Origin: Rheinheimera tangshanensis
Lineage (GTDB): Bacteria; Pseudomonadota; Gammaproteobacteria; Enterobacterales; Alteromonadaceae
Assembly: GCF_014645135.1 (NCBI RefSeq)
Contig: NZ_BMLH01000004.1
Coordinates: 62,001-126,000 of the forward strand
DNA length: 64,000 nt
Direction of reading: 5' to 3'
Shown here: positions 51,724-61,275 of the stretch, in pieces
Position numbering within the stretch: position 1 is the stretch's first letter
Layout of the letters: the number at the start of each line of letters is the position of its first letter
The notes under the pieces: generated by a model
The model's database searches: none
Told to the model about the DNA's origin: nothing
What the model saw: only the letters and a program-made list of their open reading frames with translations
Made by a program: the position numbers and the translations under genes

Positions 51724-54700
51724 GATGATGTTCCTCTGTAGCTGTTACTTCTGAACTGCCTGGGGCCAGTTGACGATCACGGCGTTTGGCCAGAGTGTAA
51801 TAAAACAGTGGTGTTAAAATCAGACCGAAGATAGTGACGCCAATCATACCGGCGAATACAGCTACACCCATGGCCTGACGCATTTCTGCACCAGCACCTG
51901 TTGAAAACACCATAGGCACCACACCCATAATAAAGGCGATGGAGGTCATTAAAATGGGGCGCAAACGTAAGCGGGCAGCTTCGAGAATGGCGTCCATAGT
52001 TTTCATGCCATGGTCTTGCAACTCTTTGGCAAATTCGACTATTAAGATGGCGTTTTTGGTCGCAAGCCCCACCAGCACTATCAAGCCTATCTGAGTGAAG
52101 ATGTTGTTATCACCACCGTAGATCCAGACACCTGTCATGGCCGATAACAAAGTCATAGGCACAATCAGGATAATAGCCAGTGGTAAAGTTAAGCTCTCGT
52201 ACTGAGCTGCCAACACCATAAACACCAGCAGTATCACCAGCGGGAATATGAATAACTCCGCATTGCCGGCCAGGATTTGCTGATAAGTCAGTTCTGTCCA
52301 TTCGTAGGTCATGCCTTGAGGTAAAGTTTCAGCCAGAATTTTCTCAATAGCAGCCTGAGCTTCACCTGTACTGTAACCAGGGGCAGGGCCACCGTTAATT
52401 TCTGCTGTGGTGTAACCGTTGTAGTGCATGACGCGGTCAGGACCAGCAGAGTGTTTCACGTTGATGAAGGAACCCAGTGGGATCATTTCACCTGCGTTGT
52501 TGCGCACTTTCAACTGACGGATTTGTTCAGGGTCCTGACGGAATTGTTCATCCGCCTGTACATTCACCTGATAAGTCCGGCCAAACTGGTTAAAGTCGTT
52601 GACATAAGCCGAGCCCATATAGACCTGCAGCGTCTGGAATATCTCATCCAGATTGACACCTTGTTGTTTGGCTTTGGTACGGTCTACGTCTAAATCCAGC
52701 TGCGGTACATTGACCTGATAACTGGAGAACACACCGGCCAGTTCAGGCGTAGCCCAGGCTTTTTGCATCACTTGCATGGTGACCGCAGCCAGTTCTTCAT
52801 AACCTAAGTTGGCTCTGTCCTGAATCTGCAGACGGAAACCACCTATGGTGCCTAAACCTTGCACAGGTGGTGGCGGAAATATGGCGATAAAGGCGTCCTG
52901 AATACCAGCAAATTTCTGGTTTAAAGCGGCTGCAATAGCATTGCCTGATAACTCTGGTGAACCACGTTTGTCAAAGTCATCCAGACCGACAAAGACTATG
53001 CCTGCGCTTGGGCTATTGGTAAAACCGTTGATCGACAAGCCAGGGAAGGAGATAGAGTTCGCTACACCTGGATGTTCGGCCGCAATACGGGACATTTCTT
53101 TAATCACAGCTTCGGTGCGGTCTAAAGAAGAGGCGTCCGGTAACTGAGCAAAAGCCACTAAGTATTGTTTATCCTGACCAGGCACATAACCTGTAGGGGT
53201 TTGCTGGAACTGCACTGCAGTTAAGCCAACTAAGCCAATGTATAGAATACCGATAATGCCACCAAACCGAATCACTTTACGTACCATCAGGCCATAACCT
53301 TTGGACGCTCTGTTAAACAGGCGATTAAAGGGATCAAATAACCAGCTGCCAAAGGCTTTATTCAGTACACGGGTTAAGCCGTCTGGTTTAGCGCCATGAG
53401 GTTTCAACAGCAGTGCTGATAAAGCAGGGCTTAAGGTTAACGAGTTCAGCGCCGAGATAAAGGTAGAAATAGTGATAGTTAACGCGAACTGTTTATAAAA
53501 CTGGCCTGTTAAACCGGACATGAAAGCAGTAGGAATAAACACAGCAGCCAGTACTAAGGTAGTTGCAACGATCGGGCCTGTTACTTCTTTCATGGCTTTT
53601 TGCGTGGCGGCCATAGGAGATAAGCCATCAGCGATATTCCGCTCGACGTTTTCGACCACTACTATGGCGTCATCAACCACTATACCTATGGCCAATACCA
53701 GACCAAATAAAGATAAAGCGTTTAATGAAAAGCCCAGCATATGCATAAAAGCAAAGGTACCAATCAGGGATACAGGCACAGCCACTAAAGGAATAATAGA
53801 AGCACGCCAGGTTTGCAGGAATAACACCACCACCAGCACCACCAGCAATATGGCTTCCAGCAAGGTTTTGATTACTGCTTCAATAGAGCCCCGTACGAAT
53901 ACCGTAGGGTCGTAGACGATGTCGTAAGTTAAACCTTCAGGGAAACCTTTTGACAGTTCTGCCATAGTGGCACGCACATCATCAGAAATCTGAATCGCAT
54001 TAGAGCCCGAGGCCTGAAAAATCGGCATAGCGACAGCGTCTTTGTTATTCAGCAGTGAGCGTAGTGCATAAGATTGAGCGCCTAATTCCACCCGGCCAAT
54101 ATCACGGATACGAGTCACTTCGCCGTTTTCACCGACTTTAACGATAATGTCAGCAAATTCCTGCTCCGTGGTTAAACGGCCTTTGACGTTGATCAGAATT
54201 TGGAAATCACTGTCACCCGCAGGCTGAGCACCTAAAGAACCGGCTGCAGCCTGTTGGTTTTGTTCACGGATTGCAGCTAATACCTGAGCTGGTGATAAGC
54301 CCACAGCTGAAACTTTATTTGGATCCAGCCAGATACGTAAGCTGTATTCGCTGGCACCAAATAAACGCACCGCACCTACACCTTCAATTCGGGCTAATTC
54401 GTCTTTGACGTTCAGCGCCGCATAGTTTGACAAATACAACATATCGTATCTGTCATCCGGCGAGGTTAAATGCACCACCATAGTTAAATCCGGCGATGAT
54501 TTCTCAGTCACTACCCCTAAACGTTGCACTTCCTGCGGCAAGCGTGGTCTGGCTCTGTCAACCCGGCTTTGAACCTGAGTTTGAGCACGGTCCACATCAG
54601 TCCCTATAGCGAAGGTGATAGTTAAGGTCATGCGGCCATCAGAAGTCGCCTGTGAAGACATATACAGCATGTTTTCCACGCCGTTAATTTCCTGCTCTAA

Positions 54701-54895
54701 AGGCGAAGCGACTGTATCCGCTATAATTTTAGGGTTAGCACCCGGATAGTTAGCTGTTACTACTACTGTAGGTGGCACGACTTCAGGGTATTCAGTGATA
54801 GGGAGTTGCCAGACGGCGATGGCGCCGCCGATAAAAATCAGCAGCGACAGCACGGCGGCAAAAATAGGTCTTTTGATAAAAAATTGCGATAACAT
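51716..54895 (-). CDS. RND multidrug efflux permease (HAE1, MexF/AcrB-like)
   Basis: A 1059-residue inner-membrane proton/drug antiporter. It begins MLSQFFIKRPIFAAVLSLLIFIGGAIA and has 12 predicted membrane helices with two large periplasmic loops. The proton relay is intact: paired Asp in GIVVDDAIVVVENVERNI (TM4) and Lys in GLATKNAILIVEFAKEL (TM10). HAE1-type substrates are hydrophobic or amphiphilic drugs. It starts 9 bp after the adaptor stop and overlaps the outer-membrane factor. Confidence 0.97.
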   Translation of the reverse strand: MLSQFFIKRPIFAAVLSLLIFIGGAIAVWQLPITEYPEVVPPTVVVTANYPGANPKIIADTVASPLEQEINGVENMLYMSSQATSDGRMTLTITFAIGTDVDRAQTQVQSRVDRARPRLPQEVQRLGVVTEKSSPDLTMVVHLTSPDDRYDMLYLSNYAALNVKDELARIEGVGAVRLFGASEYSLRIWLDPNKVSAVGLSPAQVLAAIREQNQQAAAGSLGAQPAGDSDFQILINVKGRLTTEQEFADIIVKVGENGEVTRIRDIGRVELGAQSYALRSLLNNKDAVAMPIFQASGSNAIQISDDVRATMAELSKGFPEGLTYDIVYDPTVFVRGSIEAVIKTLLEAILLVVLVVVLFLQTWRASIIPLVAVPVSLIGTFAFMHMLGFSLNALSLFGLVLAIGIVVDDAIVVVENVERNIADGLSPMAATQKAMKEVTGPIVATTLVLAAVFIPTAFMSGLTGQFYKQFALTITISTFISALNSLTLSPALSALLLKPHGAKPDGLTRVLNKAFGSWLFDPFNRLFNRASKGYGLMVRKVIRFGGIIGILYIGLVGLTAVQFQQTPTGYVPGQDKQYLVAFAQLPDASSLDRTEAVIKEMSRIAAEHPGVANSISFPGLSINGFTNSPSAGIVFVGLDDFDKRGSPELSGNAIAAALNQKFAGIQDAFIAIFPPPPVQGLGTIGGFRLQIQDRANLGYEELAAVTMQVMQKAWATPELAGVFSSYQVNVPQLDLDVDRTKAKQQGVNLDEIFQTLQVYMGSAYVNDFNQFGRTYQVNVQADEQFRQDPEQIRQLKVRNNAGEMIPLGSFINVKHSAGPDRVMHYNGYTTAEINGGPAPGYSTGEAQAAIEKILAETLPQGMTYEWTELTYQQILAGNAELFIFPLVILLVFMVLAAQYESLTLPLAIILIVPMTLLSAMTGVWIYGGDNNIFTQIGLIVLVGLATKNAILIVEFAKELQDHGMKTMDAILEAARLRLRPILMTSIAFIMGVVPMVFSTGAGAEMRQAMGVAVFAGMIGVTIFGLILTPLFYYTLAKRRDRQLAPGSSEVTATEEHHHA

Positions 54896-54904
54896 ATCCG
54901 TTCC

Positions 54905-56149
54905 TTAACCCTGGTTAGCCGTTGCTTGTTCTGCAGCAGCGGTAAGTTCTTGCTTGCTGTCTGTCTCTAACTGCTGTTGTTCAGCTTTTAAGCTGGTTAA
55001 CTGTTGGGCTGTGGCCATTTCCACCAATTTAGGCTGGATCGTCATGGCTGGCCGCACACGTTGCAGACCATTCACCACAATCCGATCGGATGGATTCAAG
55101 CCTTTGCTGATAATGCGCAGGCCGTTGACCTTTTCACCTAAAGTGACAGGACGGTATTCCAGTTGATTTTCGTTATTCACCACTAATACAAACTTGTTGC
55201 TTAAGTCTGTGCCTATGGCTTTGTCATCGATCAAAATCCCCTGATACGCGTTACTGCCGACCAGCTTTAAGCGGGCGAATAAGCCAGGTATTAATTTGTT
55301 ATCGACGTTTTCAAAGGTGGCCCGGGCACGGATAGTACCGGTCTGGGCATTGATGCTGTTATCGATAAAGTCGATGCTGCCGACATAACCAAATTCGCTG
55401 TCACCGGCCAGCGCCATATAGACCGTATTATGGGCTGTGCGCTGTTCAGCTCTATTGCCTGCTGTCGCCAGCTGCACATACTTCAGGTAAGTTTGCTCAT
55501 CGGCATCAAAGTACGCATACATTTTACTGGTGCTGACTAAAGTAGTCAGTTGGCTGCTACCAGCCTGAACAAAGTTACCCGCTGTGATTTGCGCATAAGA
55601 AACACGGCCAGAAATAGGTGCTTTCACCTGAGTAAAAGACAGGTCCAGTTCAGCACGTTGCAAAGCAGCTTTAACAGATGCGACTGTCGCTGCTGATTGC
55701 AGCTTGCGGCTTAAACGCGTGTCCAATACTTCTTCAGAGATAGCCCGTTGTTTTTTTAAAGCGGCGGCGCGGCGATAATCGTTATCTGCCAGTTTTTGTG
55801 CGGTTTCAGCATTGGTCAACTCAGCTCTTAAGCGCGCAACTTCAGCTGCAAAAGGACGTGCATCAATCTGAAACAGCAAATCGCCTTGTTTCACTAAAGC
55901 GCCTTCAGTGAAAAATACCTGTTCGATATAACCTGATACCCGTGGCACCAAAGTGACTGTTTCCGGCGCTTGTAAGCGACCAGTAAATTCGTCCCACTCT
56001 GTGATTTTTTCCTGTACTACTGTCGCTACATTAATTTCAGGTGCTGCCATAGCGCCCGGTGCTGCGGCTTCAGGACTGCCACAAGCGGATAACACTAAGG
56101 CGGCGATGCTTCCCAAGACAAAGGTACGAATAGTGCTGTTGCTGCTCAT
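54905..56149 (-). CDS. RND periplasmic adaptor (membrane fusion protein)
   Basis: A 414-residue lipoprotein linking permease and outer-membrane factor. Lipobox LSAC is at about residue 22, the lipoyl half-motifs are around PRVSGYIEQVFFTEGALVKQGDLLFQID and KAPISGRVSYAQITAGNFVQAG, and a coiled-coil hairpin (about 95-160) and beta-barrel follow. ATG 56149 has GAGGAAAA at good distance; the longer frame to 56176 does not. It is the first gene of the operon and is divergent from the TetR gene. Confidence 0.95.
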   Translation of the reverse strand: MSSNSTIRTFVLGSIAALVLSACGSPEAAAPGAMAAPEINVATVVQEKITEWDEFTGRLQAPETVTLVPRVSGYIEQVFFTEGALVKQGDLLFQIDARPFAAEVARLRAELTNAETAQKLADNDYRRAAALKKQRAISEEVLDTRLSRKLQSAATVASVKAALQRAELDLSFTQVKAPISGRVSYAQITAGNFVQAGSSQLTTLVSTSKMYAYFDADEQTYLKYVQLATAGNRAEQRTAHNTVYMALAGDSEFGYVGSIDFIDNSINAQTGTIRARATFENVDNKLIPGLFARLKLVGSNAYQGILIDDKAIGTDLSNKFVLVVNNENQLEYRPVTLGEKVNGLRIISKGLNPSDRIVVNGLQRVRPAMTIQPKLVEMATAQQLTSLKAEQQQLETDSKQELTAAAEQATANQG

Positions 56150-56229
56150 GACATTTTCCTCGTTCAGTTCGATCAATAAAAAGATTTAGTTTCAACTTCT
56201 GTTGTACAAACTAGTTTCATCTGTTAGTT

Positions 56230-56248
56230 TTGTACTGGTCGGTAAATA
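56230..56248. promoter_or_regulatory. RND operator site 1
   Basis: TTGTACTGGTCGGTAAATA, a variant (3 differences) of the exact 19-mer found at sites 2 and 3. Its centre is about 90 bp upstream of the adaptor start, in the operon's promoter zone. Confidence 0.75.
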
Positions 56249-56280
56249 TATAGAAGTCCAATCCGTAGTCAATCATTATT

Positions 56281-56299
56281 TTGTACCGATTGGTAAATA
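56281..56299. promoter_or_regulatory. RND operator site 2
   Basis: TTGTACCGATTGGTAAATA, identical to site 3 and 51 bp (about five helical turns) from site 1. The imperfect dyad core is TACCGATTGGTA. Confidence 0.82.
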
Positions 56300-56530
56300 A
56301 ATGTAGAATCTTTAGAACTTAACAAAAAACTTTGGTTATAAGCCGAAGTTAATGGGTTAGCAGGGGCTACTGCTCGAAGGGCTGTTAACCTGAGGGCAGG
56401 ATAAGTCGGGCCTTGTGTTTACTGAATATCTAAAAGCCGCTGAAGATTGCCTAAAACTATTTCTGGGTTACAGAGTCAAAAGCGCTGCAGGCAACTGGTC
56501 TGTCACGATAAGTTGCTAGCTTACACTATA

Positions 56531-56549
56531 TTGTACCGATTGGTAAATA
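56531..56549. promoter_or_regulatory. RND operator site 3 (tetR side)
   Basis: An exact copy of TTGTACCGATTGGTAAATA, 67 bp upstream of the tetR start, implying autoregulation. Confidence 0.82.
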
Positions 56550-56615
56550 TTCCTTGCTGGACATGTGTTGCCAAGCAGTTTATGCTAGGGTATCCTTTTT
56601 AATCCGGAGTTTGAA

Positions 56616-57239
56616 ATGTCAGCATCAGCGGTTACACCAGCGCCAACAGTGGGACGCCCGCGCGCTTTTGACATGGAAAAGGCCTTACAAAAGGCGCTGG
56701 AAGTTTTCTGGCGTAAAGGTTACGAAGGCGCATCTTTACCTGATTTATGTGAAGCCATGGGCATCAACAAACCCAGTTTGTATGCTGCTTTTGGTAACAA
56801 AGAACAATTGTTTTTAAAAGCCATTGAGTTGTACGAAAACCGGCCTTGTGCATTTTTTTATCCGGCTCTGGAACATGCGACTTCTTATGAAGTCGTCAAA
56901 CACATGCTTTGTGGTGCAGCCAGTGCTAATGCCGATCCAAATAACCCACCGGGTTGTGTCATAGTGCAGGGGGCTCTGGCTTGTAGCGAGTCAGCTGCTT
57001 TTGTTAAAGAGGCCTTGATTATTAAACGCAGAGCCGGCGAAGTGGCTCTGTGTGAACGCTTGCAAAAAGCCAAAGACGAAGGCGATTTACCCGCAGATTC
57101 TGATCCTGCTGCCTTAGCTCGCTACATAGGTGCAGTATTGCAGGGGATGGCCGTACAAGCGACCAGTGGCGCAAACTGCGCCGAGTTAAAGCAGGTGGCT
57201 GAAACTGTGCTGAGTGCATGGCCTGGTAAAAGAGCTTAA
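56616..57239 (+). CDS. TetR/AcrR-family repressor of the RND pump
   Basis: A 207-residue regulator. The HTH part (about 14-60) reads GRPRAFDMEKALQKALEVFWRKGYEGASLPDLCEAMGINKPSLYAAFGNKEQLF. The C-terminus (about 80-200) matches TetR_C_16/AcrR-like ligand domains, with three cysteines (including GCVIVQGALACSE). CGGAG precedes the ATG. Three operator copies in the divergent region support repression of both the pump and itself. Confidence 0.92.
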   Translation: MSASAVTPAPTVGRPRAFDMEKALQKALEVFWRKGYEGASLPDLCEAMGINKPSLYAAFGNKEQLFLKAIELYENRPCAFFYPALEHATSYEVVKHMLCGAASANADPNNPPGCVIVQGALACSESAAFVKEALIIKRRAGEVALCERLQKAKDEGDLPADSDPAALARYIGAVLQGMAVQATSGANCAELKQVAETVLSAWPGKRA

Positions 57240-57250
57240 TGACTCTGATG

Positions 57251-57274
57251 AAAGGGGCTACAGCAGGCCCCTTT
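57251..57274 (+). terminator. likely terminator after the tetR gene
   Basis: AAAGGGGC / GCCCCTTT stem with an 8-nt loop, followed by an imperfect T-rich tract (GGTTATTTAATTT). It lies 11 bp after the stop. Confidence 0.75.
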
Positions 57275-57375
57275 GGTTATTTAATTTCCGCTTCAACTTA
57301 AGTTCTATTATCTCCTTTGTCACTCTTTACCCCCTCTGCTAGTGTTTAACCATACACCTTTCGTCTGAGGTTGGT

Positions 57376-58308
57376 ATGTCACTTTCTCAGCACAAGTTTC
57401 AGCAAAAACTATTGGAATTTATAGAAGTTTGTAACGATGGTTATGCCATTTTAAGCGCCGATGACAAGATGCTTGGTTGTAATCAGGCTTTCGCTGGTAT
57501 TTTTTATCAGGACCAACGCAAAATACAGGGGCTTTCTTTTGAGCAACTGATGCGTTTATCTTTTAGTGAAGGCAAGGGTATACGTTTTGAAATTGAAACC
57601 ATTGATGAATGGTTGGCTCAGGTGCAGCAAAAAAGACGACAAAATCCGTTTCAGTTATTTGAAGTGAATTTAACGGATGACCGTTGGTTTTTAATGTCTG
57701 AACAGATTTTACCAACGGGCGAGATGTTGATCCAAGCCAAAGAAATCACTAAACAGAAAGTATTGGAGCATCAGCTCCATAGCAAAGTCTTGACTTTAAG
57801 CGAGTTGGCTTTGACAGATGAGCTGACTAAAGTGGCCAATCGTCGCTGCTTTGTCGATTCAGTCGAAGCCGAGTTAGCCCGTTGCCAGCGTGTAGATAAA
57901 CCTGCCGCTTTACTGTTGTTGGACTTAGATTTTTTTAAATCAGTCAACGACAGCTATGGCCACCAGGCTGGGGATGAAGTGTTAAAAGCGACCGCGAACA
58001 GAATCAAAAAAGCGCTTCGTGAATACGATATTTTTGGCCGTATTGGTGGTGAAGAGTTTGCGGTATTTTTAACTGAAACTGATCTGGCGACAGCTTTACA
58101 TGTTGCTGAGCGAATAAGAGGAATGCTGGCTGACTTTCCAGTCAAAGCAGGTCGTGTTGAGCTATGCGTAACCACGTCAATTGGTATAGCTTTGACCCAG
58201 GGGGAAAGTAATTTTGAGGAATTGTATCTGCAAGCCGATTCTGCGCTTTATATGGCCAAACGTAATGGTCGTAACAGAGCTGAGTTATTTAGGTTGCTCG
58301 ATGAATAA
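57376..58308 (+). CDS. PAS-GGDEF diguanylate cyclase
   Basis: A 310-residue cytoplasmic protein. A PAS-like sensor covers about residues 10-125 (GYAILSADDKMLGCNQAFAGIF). A GGDEF domain follows (about 140-305) with LLLLDLDFFKSVNDSYGHQAGDEVL, active loop IGGEEF and I-site REYD five residues upstream. It should be an active, product-inhibited cyclase. GAGG precedes the ATG at 57376. It is convergent with the TonB receptor gene; a shared terminator overlaps its stop. Confidence 0.92.
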   Translation: MSLSQHKFQQKLLEFIEVCNDGYAILSADDKMLGCNQAFAGIFYQDQRKIQGLSFEQLMRLSFSEGKGIRFEIETIDEWLAQVQQKRRQNPFQLFEVNLTDDRWFLMSEQILPTGEMLIQAKEITKQKVLEHQLHSKVLTLSELALTDELTKVANRRCFVDSVEAELARCQRVDKPAALLLLDLDFFKSVNDSYGHQAGDEVLKATANRIKKALREYDIFGRIGGEEFAVFLTETDLATALHVAERIRGMLADFPVKAGRVELCVTTSIGIALTQGESNFEELYLQADSALYMAKRNGRNRAELFRLLDE

Positions 58309-58328
58309 AAAGGGCCCGAAGGCCCTTT
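58305..58328. terminator. bidirectional terminator between the cyclase and TonB receptor genes
   Basis: AAAGGGCC / GGCCCTTT stem with a CGAA tetraloop (58309-58328). The plus-strand tail is weak (TTTACTG), while the minus-strand tail is TTTTTAT, so it is strongest for the receptor gene. It overlaps the cyclase stop codon. Confidence 0.8.
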
Positions 58329-58342
58329 ACTGAAGCAGGTTG

Positions 58343-60940
58343 TTAGAACTTATAGTTCACTTTACCGTAAATGTACTGGCCACGAGGGTTGTACATACTG
58401 GTGACATAACCATACAAATCACCATCGCCGTCGCCTATAGCAAATGGCGGATCTTCATCAAACAGGTTATTGATACCAATAGTAATTTTGGTTTTCTCGT
58501 TCAGGTTGTAATAACCCTGAACATCAACAAGTACCTGAGCTTTCACTTTGCGAGATTCATTCTCTTCAAAGTCCAAGGCACCATCAAAATTGATATCTGG
58601 TGTATCTTCAAACTCACCTATATAACTCAGTACTGTAGCTGCGCCCCAGTCGTTTAAGGTCCAATCTGCAGTTCCAGTCCAGCGGTGTTGCGGGTAACGG
58701 TATTCACCTGTGTAATCCTGACCATCTTTTTCGAAGTTGCTCAGGTAAGTGTATTCCAGGTTAAATTTCAGTTTACCCATACCGTCTAAATCCATTTTAT
58801 AGCGGCTGGATAAATCGATACCGTCTGCTTCCTGAGAACTGACGTTAAAGAAGGTGTTGTTGATCCTGTCCAGTTCACCTAAAGTCTGACCTGGTAACGG
58901 AGCCCGGCGTACACAGATAGTGCTATTTTGGTTACCGCATTCTGCCGCATAAACATCACCGAAAGGAACTTCATCGATTTTGTTGTCCTGAGTAATGCTC
59001 CAGACATCCAGGCTGAAATCTAAGTCTTCAGTGACCTGCCAGATTGCGCCGACGTTCCAGCTTTCTGATTCCTCAGCTTCTAAATTTGGGTTACCAGCAA
59101 ACACTATGGTGTAGTCGGTAGAGGCGCAAGCCGGGTTGCTGGCGTCAGGTGTTGGACAGCGGAAAGTATCAACGAAGAATTGTGATTCCTGAGATGGACC
59201 TAAGCCAACTTGTGCCAGTGAAGGCGCTCGGAAGCCCTGACTCCATGAAGCACGAAGTGACCACTCATCGGTAGGGGTAAAGTGGAAGGCGACTTTAGGA
59301 TTAGCTGTGCCACCAAAATCACTGTAGTGGTCATAACGCTCAGCTAATTGCATTTCCAGATTTTCCAGCAACGGCACTGAAATCTCAACATAAGCAGCTT
59401 TTTGCGAACGGCTGGCTGCAGCAGATACAGATTCAGTACCAAAAATCAAACCACGCTGGAACTGATCATCTGGCGTATCGGTTGCGTCTTCTTTACGGTA
59501 TTCAACACCCGCAGCTAAAGACACTGCACCATGACTGACATCAAACAGCTCACCACTGATACGCGCATCCGCCGAGGTCATATGGGATTTACCGCGACGC
59601 ACTAAACTAGTGGTAATAGCATCAATCACAGATTGTGGATTTTGCACACCGCCAAAAGGATTGTAACGGCCTGCATTAATTTCTTGCTGCAGGAAGTCGG
59701 TACGAACCCAACCTTGTGACTTATCACCGGTTTGAGAGGATGCGCTGCGGCCTTTTTGCACAGCAGTTTCCCAGTCCCAGTTATTGATATTGCCGCGTAA
59801 CCCTGCCAGTACCCGCAAGGTATCTGAGGTAATATCCCAACGTCTGTTACCTGCATCTACAGTGCGGTAACGGCTGATTTCAACGTCCTGACCAAAAGGG
59901 TTATTTGGATGAGTGCCTGGCACTGTTAAACCAGCGCCTTCATCTAATGGCGTCGCAGCACCACCGGCGTTAGAGGTGTTGTGCTGAGCTGCAATTTCTG
60001 CAAAGAGCTCGACACTGTCATTGACATCCCTGTTCATGCTAAGAATAGCCCCCATACGTTCTGCTTCCGGAACTGCAATAGAGGACGGGCCGTAATCGTA
60101 TAAACAGGTTGCACCAGCGCGCTGATCTGCTGGGCAACCTGGATCAATAGTTACTACACCATCCACGATAAAACGACCCGGATAGCCCCGTGAAGAGCGG
60201 GTATCCTGACCACCGAATGGTGCTTGGTTGGCGGTGCCAAAACGACCTAACTCATAGTTGTCGATTTGAGAGTTATTGAAGTAGTCCAGGATCAGAGTCG
60301 CATTGCTTTTATCATCTCCAGTGCCCCAGACCGTGGAGAAGGTTTTTTCGTCATAGTTCGGGCCTGTTGTGCCACCAAAACCTGCGGTAACATCCGTGCC
60401 AGTGAAATCTTTACGCAAGATAATATTCACTACACCTGCCACTGCATCAGAACCATAAATGGCAGAGGCTCCATCTTTTAAAATATCGATACGTTCAATC
60501 GCAGCCATAGGGATGCTGTTGATATCAACAAAGCTGTTGACTATGCCCTCAGCAAAAGGGCTGCTGGCCACTCGGCGACCATTGATTAACACCAGCGTTG
60601 CATCTGCACCAAAACCTCTTAAGCTGACTGCTGCTGCACCGTTGGCTGTCGAGTCCTGGCTGTTACCCCGGGTGGAGAATGTGCCTGAACCTGCTGCAGG
60701 TAAACGTTCCAGTAATTGTTGCAGGTTATCAAAACCTGATTTGTCGATATCGTCGCGGCTAATAATAGTGACAGGTGAAGGGCCTTCAAGATCGGTTCTT
60801 TTAATGTGAGAGCCCGTGACTGCGATGCGTTCAACATCTTGACCATCTTCAGCTTGTTGAGCAAAACTTTGCCCGCTCAACAGTACAGCTCCAACGGCTA
60901 TAGCACAGCGGCTTAATCGTATTATTTTGTTATTATTCAT
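58343..60940 (-). CDS. TonB-dependent receptor
   Basis: An 865-residue outer-membrane receptor. A signal peptide ending SFAQQ (about residue 28) precedes a TonB-box-like VERIAVTGSHIKR, a plug (PVTIISRDDIDKSGFDNLQQLLERLPA, VLINGRRV, IERIDILKDGASAIYGSDAVAGVVNI) and a barrel ending in Phe (YIYGKVNYKF). The plug type is common among Alteromonadales/Xanthomonadales receptors for peptides, sugars or siderophores. The substrate is not predictable. No Fur box or neighbouring enzyme gives a clue. Confidence 0.95.
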   Translation of the reverse strand: MNNNKIIRLSRCAIAVGAVLLSGQSFAQQAEDGQDVERIAVTGSHIKRTDLEGPSPVTIISRDDIDKSGFDNLQQLLERLPAAGSGTFSTRGNSQDSTANGAAAVSLRGFGADATLVLINGRRVASSPFAEGIVNSFVDINSIPMAAIERIDILKDGASAIYGSDAVAGVVNIILRKDFTGTDVTAGFGGTTGPNYDEKTFSTVWGTGDDKSNATLILDYFNNSQIDNYELGRFGTANQAPFGGQDTRSSRGYPGRFIVDGVVTIDPGCPADQRAGATCLYDYGPSSIAVPEAERMGAILSMNRDVNDSVELFAEIAAQHNTSNAGGAATPLDEGAGLTVPGTHPNNPFGQDVEISRYRTVDAGNRRWDITSDTLRVLAGLRGNINNWDWETAVQKGRSASSQTGDKSQGWVRTDFLQQEINAGRYNPFGGVQNPQSVIDAITTSLVRRGKSHMTSADARISGELFDVSHGAVSLAAGVEYRKEDATDTPDDQFQRGLIFGTESVSAAASRSQKAAYVEISVPLLENLEMQLAERYDHYSDFGGTANPKVAFHFTPTDEWSLRASWSQGFRAPSLAQVGLGPSQESQFFVDTFRCPTPDASNPACASTDYTIVFAGNPNLEAEESESWNVGAIWQVTEDLDFSLDVWSITQDNKIDEVPFGDVYAAECGNQNSTICVRRAPLPGQTLGELDRINNTFFNVSSQEADGIDLSSRYKMDLDGMGKLKFNLEYTYLSNFEKDGQDYTGEYRYPQHRWTGTADWTLNDWGAATVLSYIGEFEDTPDINFDGALDFEENESRKVKAQVLVDVQGYYNLNEKTKITIGINNLFDEDPPFAIGDGDGDLYGYVTSMYNPRGQYIYGKVNYKF

Positions 60941-61275
60941 ATTTTATTGCTTCCTAGCTGGATTTTTGTAGTTGCATTCTTTATAAATATTAGTAGTACC
61001 CGTTAAAACAGGCGTTTTAGATATAGTACAAATACAGACCTTTTGTAAATGAGTTTTTAATGTAAAATTTGTATAAAACACATTGATTTGTAACAAAAAT
61101 CTTTGAACGTGACGCCATCTCTGTTTTGGCTGTCGCGATAGGATTGGCTTCTCCATTATTTAGCTGAGTTCAGACTATTTCCTGCATCATCGTGCTGGTA
61201 AAAACCGCAAAATGCGCTCAGAATTCCAGTTTTTCAGATCCGCTATGTTTTGATATTGAGCCTGGAGGCTTTTGA
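60941..61275. promoter_or_regulatory. 335-bp AT-rich divergent promoter region
   Basis: No gene is seen. It holds promoters for the TonB receptor (leftward) and the phosphoethanolamine transferase (rightward). A perfect inverted repeat TAAAAC-AGGC-GTTTTA (61004-61019) lies about 65 bp before the receptor start and could be an operator; the binder is unknown. Confidence 0.5.

Larger units (their letters stand above)
56150..56615. promoter_or_regulatory. 466-bp divergent control region with three operators
   Basis: Between the RND operon and its TetR-type regulator. Apart from the three operators described separately, I see no gene or strong secondary structure; the middle (about 56300-56530) is unremarkable. 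Confidence 0.6.

Noticed and set aside
53520-53915. 131-codon frame antisense to the RND permease
   Set aside because: It lies wholly within a highly conserved permease coding region; composition follows the opposite-strand codons.
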